A stretch of 64,000 nt of DNA, taken from Chlorobaculum tepidum TLS (GTDB lineage: Bacteria; Bacteroidota; Chlorobiia; Chlorobiales; Chlorobiaceae). The position numbers and the translations under genes are program-made. Under the pieces are notes generated by a model. The model made no database searches, had not been told where the DNA came from, and saw only the letters and a list, made by a program, of their open reading frames with translations. The DNA lies in the NCBI RefSeq assembly GCF_000006985.1, contig NC_002932.3, forward strand, positions 643,501 to 707,500. The letters are read 5' to 3'. Positions 31,206 through 39,347 of this stretch are shown here, piece after piece. Numbering within the stretch: position 1 is the stretch's first letter; each line of letters opens with the position of its first letter.

Positions 31206-33505
31206 AGTTGACGCGCATCGCCAAGCTACGGCTCCGAGTGTTCCGCGACTTTGCTTGGCCAACGGAACTGCACCCGTTCGCGCGGTTTAATGTCATCTAT
31301 GGATGGAACGGCAGCGGCAAAACGACCCTATCATGGCTGCTTTCGCTCGTTGAGAAGAAAGCGACACTCCCTGAAGCTGAAGGTGAGGCGCGGCTGGAGT
31401 TCGATGGCACAACGAAGGTCGCAGGTTCCGCGTTCGCTTCGGCGCATCTCCCTCAGGTGCGGGTTTTTAACCGCGATTTTATCAATGCTACCCTTTCGCA
31501 GACGAGCGGTATTGCGCCGATTTACTTTCTTGGTGAAGACAGCATCGAGAAGCAGGCACGGGTAGAGCAGCTCAAGCAGGAACTCGCCACAATCATTAGT
31601 AAATTAAAGGCGTCCGAGGCCGGCAAGACAAAAGCAGAATCGACACTCGACGACTTCTGTAAGGGCAGAGCGAAAGTCATCAAAGAGCTATTGACCTCCG
31701 CGAACAGCCAGACCTACAACAACTACGATAAGCGAAACTTCAAGCGCGCAGTCGAAGCAATGGATTCGCAGCGCGCCGCAGGAGCTGTGCTATCCGACGA
31801 TCAGAAGGCACAGCTCCATAGCCAGAAGAACGCCCAGCCAAAGCCCCTAGTCGGCAAGGTTGTTGCGCCATCCATCGAGCTTGATGCGTTGACTAGTAAA
31901 GTAGATACGCTGGTCGGTCGCTCTGTCGTTGCGCAGACGCTCGATGAACTGACCAGCAATGCCAAGCTTGCCGTGTGGGTGCAAGAAGGGCTTCATCTGC
32001 ACTCGGGTGAGCACGCCACCGACACCTGCCGCTTCTGCCAGCAGCCGCTTCAGGCAGCGCGTCGCGCCGCGCTCGAAGCTCACTTCAACGATGCGTTCGC
32101 GGGCTTTCAGAAAGATCTTTCCGAGCTTCTCTCAAAACTGAATAAGGCCAAGCAGTCTGTGGCTTCGCTGTCGTTGCCAGATGATTCACGCTTCTATGAA
32201 GCACTCGAACATGAAGTGTCCACGGCGCGCGCAAAGGTTTTATCGGCGAAAGAAGAGACCGAAGCCGCGCTCGATGCCCTCATCGCGCGTGTCGAGGCTA
32301 AGCGCGATCAGCCGTTCGCACCCATCACCACGCAGGAACAAGCTACGGCGAATCCTTCCTCGATGACCGACTCAGTCGCCGCATTCAACGAGATCGTGGA
32401 AAGGCACAATCGCATCTCCCAAGACTTCACGGCGTCAGTCAACAGTGCGTGCGAAAAGCTCGAAGCCTCGTATGTCGCGGAGGCATACGCCGAGTTTGTC
32501 CGGCTCACGGATGCGGTAAAGGCCGCGGCTACCGAGCTGAATGTATTAACTGCTAAACAGGCCGAAATCAAGGCACAGATCGCTGAACTGGAACGCGCGA
32601 TCCTCGACCATCGCCGTGGCGCTGACGAGCTGACTGCAGAGCTACGCGCTTACCTTGGGCGCGACGAGCTGCGATTCGAGGTGAAGGGCACTGGCTACGC
32701 GCTGACCCGCGGCGGCCAGTATGTCGCGCACTTGAGCGATGGAGAGCGCACGGCGATTGCGTTCCTGTATTTTCTGAAGTCGTTACAGGACAGAGCATTC
32801 GACTTGAAGAATGGGATTGTCGTCATTGATGATCCGGTATCGAGCCTCGATGACAACGCACTGTTCTCAGCCTTCGGTTACATGAAGGATCGCACCAAGG
32901 ATGCGGGGCAGCTTTTCATCTTGACGCACAGCTTCTCGTTTTTCCGGCTGGTGAAAAACTGGTTCCATCACTTGCCGGGGCAACGAAAGAAAAAGATCGA
33001 AGACAGACCCGGTCGTTTCTTCTTGCTTCGTACCCGACGTCACACGGACGGGTCACGCACCAGCGAGTTAGGCCATCTTGATCCTCTGCTTGAGGAGTAC
33101 GAATCGGAGTACCAGTACCTGTTCAAGCGCGTCCACGACGAGGCTCAGCGTAATGATGTAGTTGAGCTCGAACACCACTACGGATTGCCCAATGTCGCAC
33201 GTCGCTTGCTTGAGGCTTTCCTTGCCTTCAAGTTCCCCGAGATAAGAGGTGAGGGGGTGCTTTACAAGCGACTCGAGCGGGTAGATTTTGACGGAGCAAA
33301 GAAGACCCGCATTCTCCGCTTGCTCGACACGTACTCACATGCTGATGCAATCCCCGATCCTGAGCACGACCTTTCTCTCCTTGCTGAGACGCAGCCCGTA
33401 CTGCGTGAGGTACTAGAGCTGATGGAGGCTGTCGACAGGGATCATTACCTCGGGCTTATCAAGATGGTTGCTCCGTCTTCCGTCGAAGAACAAGGAGAAC
33501 CGTAA
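31202..33505 (+). CDS. rloC: RloC-like AAA ATPase / anticodon nuclease
   Basis: A 767-residue ABC-type ATPase of the AAA_13 class. Walker A is GWNGSGKT (residues 34-41). Long coiled coils flank a zinc-hook motif CRFC at 276-279. The ABC signature is LSDGERTAIAFLYFL and Walker B GIVVIDDPVSSLDDN. In the C-terminal domain R667, E671 and H713 (RRLLE, then YSH) fit the R-x3-E...H catalytic pattern of PrrC/RloC anticodon nucleases, though the E-to-H spacing (42) is longer than I recall for PrrC. RloC proteins cut a tRNA anticodon when DNA damage or restriction is subverted. The TAA stop shares its last base with the hsdR start. Confidence 0.8.
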   Translation: MKLTRIAKLRLRVFRDFAWPTELHPFARFNVIYGWNGSGKTTLSWLLSLVEKKATLPEAEGEARLEFDGTTKVAGSAFASAHLPQVRVFNRDFINATLSQTSGIAPIYFLGEDSIEKQARVEQLKQELATIISKLKASEAGKTKAESTLDDFCKGRAKVIKELLTSANSQTYNNYDKRNFKRAVEAMDSQRAAGAVLSDDQKAQLHSQKNAQPKPLVGKVVAPSIELDALTSKVDTLVGRSVVAQTLDELTSNAKLAVWVQEGLHLHSGEHATDTCRFCQQPLQAARRAALEAHFNDAFAGFQKDLSELLSKLNKAKQSVASLSLPDDSRFYEALEHEVSTARAKVLSAKEETEAALDALIARVEAKRDQPFAPITTQEQATANPSSMTDSVAAFNEIVERHNRISQDFTASVNSACEKLEASYVAEAYAEFVRLTDAVKAAATELNVLTAKQAEIKAQIAELERAILDHRRGADELTAELRAYLGRDELRFEVKGTGYALTRGGQYVAHLSDGERTAIAFLYFLKSLQDRAFDLKNGIVVIDDPVSSLDDNALFSAFGYMKDRTKDAGQLFILTHSFSFFRLVKNWFHHLPGQRKKKIEDRPGRFFLLRTRRHTDGSRTSELGHLDPLLEEYESEYQYLFKRVHDEAQRNDVVELEHHYGLPNVARRLLEAFLAFKFPEIRGEGVLYKRLERVDFDGAKKTRILRLLDTYSHADAIPDPEHDLSLLAETQPVLREVLELMEAVDRDHYLGLIKMVAPSSVEEQGEP

Positions 33506-33888
33506 TGGCGTTTCTGTCGGAGGCCGCCGTGGAGCAAGCGCTGTTGGATCAGCTGCGCGATCTCGGTTACGGCATCGAGCGCGAGGAGGACATCGGCCCC
33601 GATGGACACCGACCGGAGCGAGAGAGCCACGACGAGGTCGTGCTGAAAAAACGCTTCGAGGCGGCCGTTGCCCGCCTGAACCCCGGCCTGCCAGCGCAGG
33701 CGCTGCAGGAGGCGGTGTGGCGGGTGATGCAGTCCGAGCTGCCCTCGCTGCTCGAAGAAAACCGCCGCCTGCACAAGCTGATGACGGAAGGTGTGGACGT
33801 GGCTGTACAGACCGTTCTGCAGCAGGCTGAGGCGCTGTCTTCTGAATGGGCTGTGCCAAAATCAAGAACTGGTGGTGCACGTGGTTAA
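33505..33888 (+). pseudogene. hsdR: HsdR remnant with a large internal deletion
   Basis: The 127-residue frame begins exactly like a type I endonuclease subunit (MAFLSEAAVEQALLDQLRDLGYGIEREEDIGPDGHRPERES...LLEENRRLHKLMTEGVDV), then after residue 95 reads AVQTVLQQAEALSSEWA, which resembles the extreme C terminus of HsdR proteins. About 900 residues, including the PD-ExK nuclease and the helicase motor, are missing while the frame stays open. Restriction must be lost unless another HsdR is supplied. The C-terminal match is from memory and should be checked. Confidence 0.8.
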
Positions 33889-33950
33889 CGTCATTCTCAT
33901 AAAGATTCATACATATAGATCGTTTGCCAGCAAATCATTAGGCTGCGTAA

Positions 33951-34151
33951 TCAGGGCGAGCTATGGACGTTAAAACGGCGGCTGGGCCCATCGGGCATCT
34001 TGGGCAGGTATTTGACACCGACAGGCATCAACGCTTTCAGGTTGGCGACGCCATGCCTGGCCGCCAGCTGACTTGCCGACAGGCTGGAGCTCTGAATTGC
34101 CCGACGGATCGCCGGTGTTATCCGCCCGTTCTGGTGAAGTTTAACCGGCAT
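33951..34151 (-). pseudogene. IS481-family transposase remnant
   Basis: From the ATG at 34151 the frame reads MPVKLHQNGRITPAIRRAIQSSSLSASQLAARHGV, the N-terminal HTH of IS481-type transposases, then jumps to a piece resembling the start of the DDE domain (VKYLPKMPD) and stops. The middle and the rest of the catalytic domain are missing. It marks the right edge of the defence island. Confidence 0.6.
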
Positions 34152-34346
34152 GACCGATTGGCCGTAGGGGTTCCCGTTCGCCTTCACGAGCTGTCTGCTT
34201 GAAAACAAGCATCCCTTCTCACAAGTATATATTCTTCCGTGCCCCAACACGTAACGGCAGCACAGTTCTCAGACCAGCCGGGTGAATTCAGTGAAAATCA
34301 ATACCTTGAAAAAAGCAGTCACTCAGCTCAGTATCGGAGATTCATG

Positions 34347-34910
34347 ATGAACCCATCAAAAATTTTCGCCTTGGCCATCGCGTGCGGTATCGTTCTGTTG
34401 ACGTTCAACTGGATGGCTCAGGCTCAGGTAATGTATGAACCGCTTCAGAACAAGGCGCCGCTGAGCATCTACAAGTATCCGAGAGTCAAGCTGGGTGCTG
34501 ACCTGGAAGCAAATCTCACCCTGATCAAAGCCGATAACGGAAGGCTCAATATTACCGGCACAGTAACAAATGTGGGCAAAAGCAGTTGCAAGACAGCATC
34601 CGTGGCTGAACTGATTATGAATCTGGGTTATGCTCCACAGTATTCTTACGCGAAAACCGGTGTGTCGGACATTCTTGTTTCCAGGTCTTTCAACAATCTC
34701 AAGGCGGGCGATTCCATAGTGGTCAATGCGGTTTACCAGATTCCGGATTTTGGCGGCTGGGCATCCGCCAATCTGCCAGGCAATGCCAAACGCCTTTTCA
34801 CCCTCCGCGTCATCAAGCAGGATGCTTCATCCTACAAACCAGATGAAGACAGCAATATCGAGAACAATGTCGCAGACGACGTTGTGTTCTATCGGGATTT
34901 GACACACTGA
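34347..34910 (+). CDS. exported hypothetical protein
   Basis: A 187-residue protein with a signal peptide (MNPSKIFALAIACGIVLLTFNWMAQA, cleavage after AQA likely). The mature part has a CARDB-like beta pattern (RLNITGTVTNVGKSSCKTASVAELIMN and AGDSIVVNAVYQIPDFGGW). It probably acts in the periplasm or on the surface; function unknown. Two consecutive ATGs (34344 and 34347) are possible, with GGAG upstream. Base composition resembles the backbone again. Confidence 0.75.
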   Translation: MNPSKIFALAIACGIVLLTFNWMAQAQVMYEPLQNKAPLSIYKYPRVKLGADLEANLTLIKADNGRLNITGTVTNVGKSSCKTASVAELIMNLGYAPQYSYAKTGVSDILVSRSFNNLKAGDSIVVNAVYQIPDFGGWASANLPGNAKRLFTLRVIKQDASSYKPDEDSNIENNVADDVVFYRDLTH

Positions 34911-34922
34911 AAGAGTGGCGCA

Positions 34923-35171
34923 ATGAATGACTTTGAGGCATTGGTCAAGATGGCATGGTCGCAATATGGCCATAAGGTTGGCTTGATCGATATCCAGGTT
35001 GAAGGAAGACCCGGCATCGGTTTCAGGTACAAATTTTCGGAATCAGGTTTGGCCGGCCGCTTTATGCGCCTGAGGCGGCTTCATAACAGCTATGAGCCAA
35101 TGTTTGCCAATACCCCCTCAGGTACGAAGGGTACGAAGGGAATGATGCCGTGGAAATCTGGGAGCAACTGA
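34923..35171 (+). CDS. small hypothetical protein
   Basis: An 82-residue basic protein starting 12 bases after the exported protein's stop: MNDFEALVKMAWSQYGHKVGLIDIQVEGRPGIGFRYKFSESG. No family recognised. The last 20 residues come from a short tandem-like stretch (GGTACGAAGGGTACGAAGG) and may not be original coding sequence. Confidence 0.45.
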   Translation: MNDFEALVKMAWSQYGHKVGLIDIQVEGRPGIGFRYKFSESGLAGRFMRLRRLHNSYEPMFANTPSGTKGTKGMMPWKSGSN

Positions 35172-35290
35172 CAAGGGATACTGAGCCTTTGATGGAGAGG
35201 TGAGGTTTCGTTGGCCGAACTTTTTCTTCCTTTTTCCCTTCCTTGAGTGCGGTTTGCGAATTGTGCCTTCCATAACTTGGAACTGAAATA

Positions 35291-35725
35291 ATGGTTATCG
35301 GCGACGTCGTTTGCGCCATCATCGAGCGTGATGGCCGGTTTCTCATAGCCCGGAGACCGGAGGGGAAACATCTTGCACGGAAATGGGAGTTCCCGGGCGG
35401 CAAGGTCGAGGCTGGCGAATCGGAGGCAGCAGCGCTTGATCGGGAGCTCCAGGAAGAGCTTGGAGTGAGGGTGGAAATTATCGAACGCCTCACTCCGGTC
35501 GAGCACAGCTACCCGGACCGGTCGCTTCGGTTGATCGCTTTTCGTTGCAGGATTGTCGATGGAGTGCCGGATGCTGGCGAGCATGAGGAGCTGCGATGGA
35601 TCGAAATCGATGAAGCCGGCGCATACGATTTTCCGGAGGCAGATCTTCCCATTCTTGCCGAGTATCGCCTCAAAATCGCCGCTGTGCCACCGGGTGCTCC
35701 CGATCAGCTGCATAAAGCGGATTGA
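35291..35725 (+). CDS. MutT-like Nudix pyrophosphohydrolase
   Basis: A 144-residue protein with the Nudix box GGKVEAGESEAAALDRELQEELG (G-x5-E-x7-REL-x-EE-x-G) and the MutT-type lead-in RRPEGKHLARKWEFPGGK. It probably removes 8-oxo-dGTP or related oxidised nucleotides from the pool. The C-terminal residues WIEIDEAGAYDFPEADLPIL match the MutT end. Monocistronic as far as can be seen. Confidence 0.9.
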   Translation: MVIGDVVCAIIERDGRFLIARRPEGKHLARKWEFPGGKVEAGESEAAALDRELQEELGVRVEIIERLTPVEHSYPDRSLRLIAFRCRIVDGVPDAGEHEELRWIEIDEAGAYDFPEADLPILAEYRLKIAAVPPGAPDQLHKAD

Positions 35726-36039
35726 GTACAGCTCTTTTCAGGGAGGGCAAGGTTCATTGTTCCGGCTGAACGGGCGCAGTTCCGTGTCGTGCCTGGTGAA
35801 CGCTCGCGTGATTTTTCAGCATTGATTGTTCTTAAGGCTTATATTTCAGGCGAGTGCAAATATGCGGTGATCCTTTTGCACCGACCAATGAGGCACGAAA
35901 GAGCGTATGCGGGCATTCCGGTTATGATTGAAACAATCACCTGGCGGAGTGACCGGGGATAAGGAGGATCGCCGTACTGCGGATCAATGGTCGTGCTTTT
36001 GTGAGCCGCTATCACAAAGAGCATATTCAGCTGTTCGAA

Positions 36040-36173
36040 ACTGCCGGCGTGTTGGCGTTCATACCCTCGCCGAACTGAGTGCTATCAAGCCTGCAACACG
36101 CGACGAAATGCTCGCTGTTTCAGGAATTGGCGAGGTGAAGTTGGAGCGTTATGCGGAGGCTTTTTGCGGGTGA
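36040..36173 (+). pseudogene. HRDC-domain (RecQ-like) C-terminal fragment
   Basis: The last 38 codons before the stop at 36173 read HTLAELSAIKPATRDEMLAVSGIGEVKLERYAEAF, the end of an HRDC nucleic-acid-binding domain as found in RecQ. A different frame just upstream (IQLFETAGV) resembles the domain start, so the gene is broken by frameshift and truncation. The adjoining 35726-36039 has no other supported feature. Confidence 0.45.
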
Positions 36174-36216
36174 TTGGTGGGGAGTAGGGGGAAAATTGTT
36201 GCGTTGGAGGTTTAAG

Positions 36217-36399
36217 ATGAAAACTGAAAATATCGGCACCAATTTCGATGATTTTCTTCAAGAGGAAGGGCTTCTTGACGAAGCAAACGCCGTGGCGATC
36301 AAACGGGTGATTGTCTGGCAGATCGGTCAGGAGATGAAAGCACAGAAGCTGAATATTATCGCGAGAAACGACGATACTGAGAAAGAAATTTCGTTTTGA
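36217..36399 (+). CDS. small XRE-antitoxin-like protein, probably truncated
   Basis: A 60-residue protein with a GGAGG site seven bases upstream. MKTENIGTNFDDFLQEEGLLDEANAVAIKRVIVWQIGQEMKAQKL is the usual N terminus of small XRE-type antitoxin regulators. The expected helix-turn-helix after QKL is replaced by an unrelated tail. It is probably a truncated gene, interrupted close to the nearby MITE copy. Confidence 0.5.
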   Translation: MKTENIGTNFDDFLQEEGLLDEANAVAIKRVIVWQIGQEMKAQKLNIIARNDDTEKEISF

Positions 36400-36452
36400 G
36401 CTGGAGGGGTAAGGCTTGGTTTTGAATGCGTCGTTATTTACCTTTTAAAGGA

Positions 36453-36677
36453 GATTGTTCGCAGAATATCGTGGGTAAATAGTGAATATGGGTCAATCGA
36501 CTGAGGCACGGCCAAAACGAATGCGCTCTGCAAAGAGTGTCCGGCCAAAGGATAAATCACCTTAACGCTTTATCATATGATGAGTTATAAATGTCTTTGA
36601 CCGAACTGTTAAACTTGTTCATCAGGGATGGTCATGTGAGCATCCTTCATGCCACCCACGAAATTCTGCGAAGAACC
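36453..36677 (+). mobile_element. MITE-like element, copy B (225 bp)
   Basis: The right end (36654-36677) is a 24-base terminal repeat identical to the left end of copy A at 9833; the left end (36453-36476) is a degenerate version. An internal stretch of about 75 bases (roughly 36580-36654) matches copy A almost base for base on the opposite strand, again with a frame LTELLNLFIRDGHVSILHATHEILRRT. Copy B has about 100 extra internal bases, so copy A is probably a further deletion. No transposase is present. Confidence 0.7.
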
Positions 36678-36683
36678 TAATTA

Positions 36684-36803
36684 TGAAGTATTTGGATGTT
36701 GTAAAAAAGGCTGACACCATAGGGCTTTTTACTATAAAAAATGATATCGATATGGAATCGGTACAAAAAGATTATGAGGCATATAAGCTCAACCCAGAAT
36801 AAA
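36684..36803 (+). CDS. 39-residue ORF ahead of the first attC-like site
   Basis: ATG at 36684 gives MKYLDVVKKADTIGLFTIKNDIDMESVQKDYEAYKLNPE. It ends three bases before the attC-like site, the position of a cassette gene's 3' end. No family recognised; it may be the tail of a cassette cut by the MITE. Confidence 0.3.
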
Positions 36804-36805
36804 TC

Positions 36806-36877
36806 ACATAACAAGGCGCTGCACCGGGCGGCAATTCCGCTGCGCTCCATTGCCGCCGGTGAGCTTGGTCGTTAGCT
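36806..36877 (+). other. integron attC-like recombination site 1
   Basis: Boundaries TAAC at 36809-36812 and GTTAGCT at 36871-36877 act as the paired core sites. Between them CACCGG-g-CGGCAAT pairs with ATTGCCG-CCGGTG, leaving one unpaired G in the stem, and a further extra G separates GCT from this stem. Unpaired bases of this kind set the active strand of attC sites. Confidence 0.75.
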
Positions 36878-36905
36878 TTCGAACGAGATCATTAAGGACG
36901 GTGGC

Positions 36906-37607
36906 ATGGACTTGCTGGTTGTTCTTGCAATAGTCTTAGGCGTAGCTGCAATTTTTGTTCTCCTCCACCTCCGCCCGCTCACGGATGATGAGGTCCGAGT
37001 GTTGGCAGATCGGCGGAGAACAAAGACTATCAATTCCTATTACACGTTCGACAGAAAAGAATACTCCGTCAGCGCAGAATTTAAGAAGCGTATGGCGGCA
37101 AATGGTTCGTTCTATAATATTTCAGAACGATTGTTCGAGTTTCCCGCTCTCGCCGCGGGGCTACTGAAATACAAAAAACACGAATGGATCATAGTAGCGT
37201 TTGAACGAAACAAAGTCATCGCCAAGATGTGGGTCAACAAAGGGCCGGATCGATCGCAGGTTCATTTTGGAATTAGTCTGCCGAGTGTTCAGCAAATAGC
37301 GGCAAATGGTAACTACCGCTCCGTTTTGGTCTTTCACAATCATCCAAACTCAGATCCGTCGCTGTACTCAACCCGGCAAGCAAGCGATCGAGACAAGCAG
37401 ACCGCTGGCGAACTGGCGGCTCAACTGAGATCGGCAGGGGTAAACCTCATAGAGTTCGTCTGTGAACGAGGCAGACATTACGAGTACTGGCGCTCGGTGT
37501 GCGATACGTTCTTGCCTCTCGAGGGCTTCCGTGAAGAGATCTGTAAGGTTAACGGCTCCAGCCGAGGTCAAAACTTTTCTCTTCATTGGGAGCGTCTGTT
37601 CGGATAA
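36906..37607 (+). CDS. membrane-anchored JAMM/MPN-type protein (integron cassette gene)
   Basis: A 233-residue protein. Residues 1-22 form one TM helix (LLVVLAIVLGVAAIFVLLHL). The C-terminal domain is RadC/JAB-like: FHNHPNSDPSLYSTRQASDRD near residue 143 supplies H-x-H and the downstream S...D of a JAMM zinc site. It may be a metalloprotease or deubiquitinase-like hydrolase facing the cytosol; substrate unknown. It lies between two attC-like sites in the orientation of a gene cassette (gene then attC), the strongest clue to its mobility. Confidence 0.75.
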   Translation: MDLLVVLAIVLGVAAIFVLLHLRPLTDDEVRVLADRRRTKTINSYYTFDRKEYSVSAEFKKRMAANGSFYNISERLFEFPALAAGLLKYKKHEWIIVAFERNKVIAKMWVNKGPDRSQVHFGISLPSVQQIAANGNYRSVLVFHNHPNSDPSLYSTRQASDRDKQTAGELAAQLRSAGVNLIEFVCERGRHYEYWRSVCDTFLPLEGFREEICKVNGSSRGQNFSLHWERLFG

Positions 37608-37636
37608 TAGTGGCGCTATGCGCGGACAAACACGAA

Positions 37637-37709
37637 AGCTAACAAGCGCCTGCACGCGGATGGCCTACAGCCTTTTGCTTCCGGCCACCCGTGAGGCGCA
37701 CCGTTAGAC
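37637..37709 (+). other. integron attC-like recombination site 2
   Basis: Core sites are AGCTAAC (37637-37643) and GTTAGAC (37703-37709). The stem pairs GCGCCT-g-CACG-c-GG-a-TGGCC with GGCCA-CC-CGTG-AGGCGC: every base of the second arm pairs and the first arm has three extrahelical bases, the hallmark of attC. It starts 30 bases after the JAMM gene stop. Confidence 0.82.
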
Positions 37710-37751
37710 TCCTGCATCAATCCCTTCTCTACAAAATCCACACCCAGCATT

Positions 37752-37811
37752 CTACCGCACCGTCATCTTTCTGAAACTCATCGTGAGCGCGTCGAACATC
37801 AGCAGCGCGTC
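37752..37811 (-). pseudogene. C-terminal tail of a second ThiF/MoeB-like gene
   Basis: The minus strand reads DALLMFDALTMSFRKMTVR and a stop, close to the end of the intact ThiF at 38610 (DALMTFDALTMSFRKVAVRR). It is a diverged duplicate of about 50 bases, located on the far side of the MNT/HEPN pair. Confidence 0.6.
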
Positions 37812-37842
37812 GTGACTTATCTTTATCTTCCGAACCAGCCAG

Positions 37843-38173
37843 TCATAGCCGTTTAATCGTCTTATAAAATATCGGAAGATCATATTCTACAATATCATAA
37901 ACCATCTCGTCGCTGACAACATCATATCCGTGAGACAGAACATTCCTGAAGCCAATGATGTCCTTTGCTGATGGGATTTTGCTCAAAGAGTTCAGGCATT
38001 TCATCTCTTATTCTGCGCAGAATTTCGCCGATGATTTCAAACTCTCGTTCGACAGCCCTTTTTACAATCAAGTTATCAGAATATTCAACAGCCGTTAAAT
38101 CACCAACAAACTGCTGGATGTGCTCGCAAGCTTCTCGCAGATCGATAAGCCAAGTCTCTTTGTCACGCTTCAT
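37843..38173 (-). pseudogene. HepT-like HEPN toxin, frameshifted
   Basis: From the ATG at 38173: MKRDKETWLIDLREACEHIQQFVGDLTAVEYSDNLIVKRAVEREFEIIGEILRRI, a DUF86/HEPN start. After NPISK one extra base puts the conserved RNase part in another frame: DIIGFRNVLSHGYDVVSDEMVYDIVEYDLPIFY, with the R-x4-H motif RNVLSH, ending at 37843. The single-base change should silence the toxin. It overlaps its antitoxin gene by 11 bases. Confidence 0.75.
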
Positions 38174-38450
38174 AAATCACCTTCTCGTCTTGCAAGACAC
38201 TGGCCTCGAATCGTTTGTTTCTCATGGCTGATCGTTCGATAAGATCGACCTTTCGGTGAAACAGCTTCTCGAATCTCTTCTTTGTTTCCATGTACTGCCT
38301 CAAAGGACTGCCCTGACGTTTGAACTCTACCAGCAAGTCAACATCGCTCTCAGGCCCTTCATCGCCTCTGGCAATCGAACCGACGATGCTTAATTTCCTG
38401 ACCGAACACTCTTTGCAAATGGTTCGGAGCATATCGAGTGGTATTTCCAT
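38163..38450 (-). CDS. MntA-like nucleotidyltransferase antitoxin
   Basis: A 95-residue minimal nucleotidyltransferase: MEIPLDMLRTICKECSVRKLSIVGSIARGDEGPESDVDLLVEF shows GS-x10-D-x-D. The C-terminal HRKVDLIERSAM supplies the third Asp. Antitoxins of this kind neutralise HEPN toxins by AMP transfer. It is intact while its partner HepT is frameshifted. The frame is open to 38537, but the ATG at 38450 is the natural start. Confidence 0.82.
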   Translation of the reverse strand: MEIPLDMLRTICKECSVRKLSIVGSIARGDEGPESDVDLLVEFKRQGSPLRQYMETKKRFEKLFHRKVDLIERSAMRNKRFEASVLQDEKVIYEA

Positions 38451-38609
38451 GAGTTGGCTACCCGGATTCTTGGTTTGCACTTTTGCTTGAAACGCTGTGC
38501 CTCGGTGTAAAGTAGCATTAATCCCGAATATCGTCAACGAGTCGATGCCGCGTTCAACTCGTGCGAAAATCAGGGGATGCTCACCGCAGTGCTCTCAGGC
38601 AGCAGTTTT

Positions 38610-39347
38610 TCATCCACACAACGCACATCTTGAATTCCTCCGTACCGCGACTTTGCGGAAACTCATCGTGAGCGCATCGAACGTCATCAGCGCGTCGGTC
38701 AGCAGTGTGCCGATGTTGAGCAAATATTTGATCGCTTCGATGGCTTGAATCGATCCGATGACGCCCGGCAGTGCGCCGATAGGGCCTTGTGGAATAGCCT
38801 CTTTTGATTCGTCCTCTTCGTGGAAGATGCAGCAGTAGCAGGCTGTTTGCCCGGGGATGATGGTCATGGTCTGGCCGTGGAAGTTACGGATTCCGCCGTG
38901 AGACCATGGTTTCGATGCTTCGTGGCAGGCGCGAGCGATGAGGAAGCGGGATGCGAAGTTGTCCGTGGCGTCGATGACGAAGTCGTATCTGGCGAGAATT
39001 TCCGTGGCGTTCTCTTTTCTCAGCCGGAAGGGGTGAGTTTCGATGCGGATCGACGGGTCGAGCGCTTTGAGACGCTCCTGCGCCGAGGCGGTTTTATTCG
39101 CACCGACCGAGGCGGTCGTGTGCAGAATCTGCCGTTGCAGGTTCGAGAGATCGACCGTGTCGCCGTCCATGAGGCCAATGGTGCCGACACCTGCTGCGGC
39201 AAGGTAGAACGCAGCAGGGGAGCCGAGGCCGCCTGCACCGATGACCAGCACTTTCGAGTGCAGCAGCTTCTCTTGCCCCGCCTCGCCAACTTCCGGCAGC
39301 GCGAGGTGGCGGGCGTAGCGCTGGCACTGCTCGTCGCTGAGGCTCAC
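38610..39347 (-). CDS. thiF: ThiS adenylyltransferase ThiF (HesA/MoeB/ThiF family)
   Basis: A 245-residue E1-like enzyme that adenylates the ThiS C terminus for sulfur transfer in thiazole synthesis. Nucleotide-binding loop: VLVIGAGGLGSPAAFYLAAAGVGTIGLMDGDTVDLSNLQRQ. Zinc ligands: CYCC and the C-terminal CALC. The GTG start at 39347 overlaps the thiH stop as GTGA, so it is the last gene of thiSGHF. A MoeB role in molybdopterin synthesis may be shared, as the families are hard to separate by eye. Confidence 0.9.
   Translation of the reverse strand: MSLSDEQCQRYARHLALPEVGEAGQEKLLHSKVLVIGAGGLGSPAAFYLAAAGVGTIGLMDGDTVDLSNLQRQILHTTASVGANKTASAQERLKALDPSIRIETHPFRLRKENATEILARYDFVIDATDNFASRFLIARACHEASKPWSHGGIRNFHGQTMTIIPGQTACYCCIFHEEDESKEAIPQGPIGALPGVIGSIQAIEAIKYLLNIGTLLTDALMTFDALTMSFRKVAVRRNSRCALCG

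Noticed and set aside
33900-34350. Second copy of the ssrA 3' end (attR) at the right edge of the island
   Set aside because: No match to GGTTCAAGTCCCGCC or its flanks was found here.
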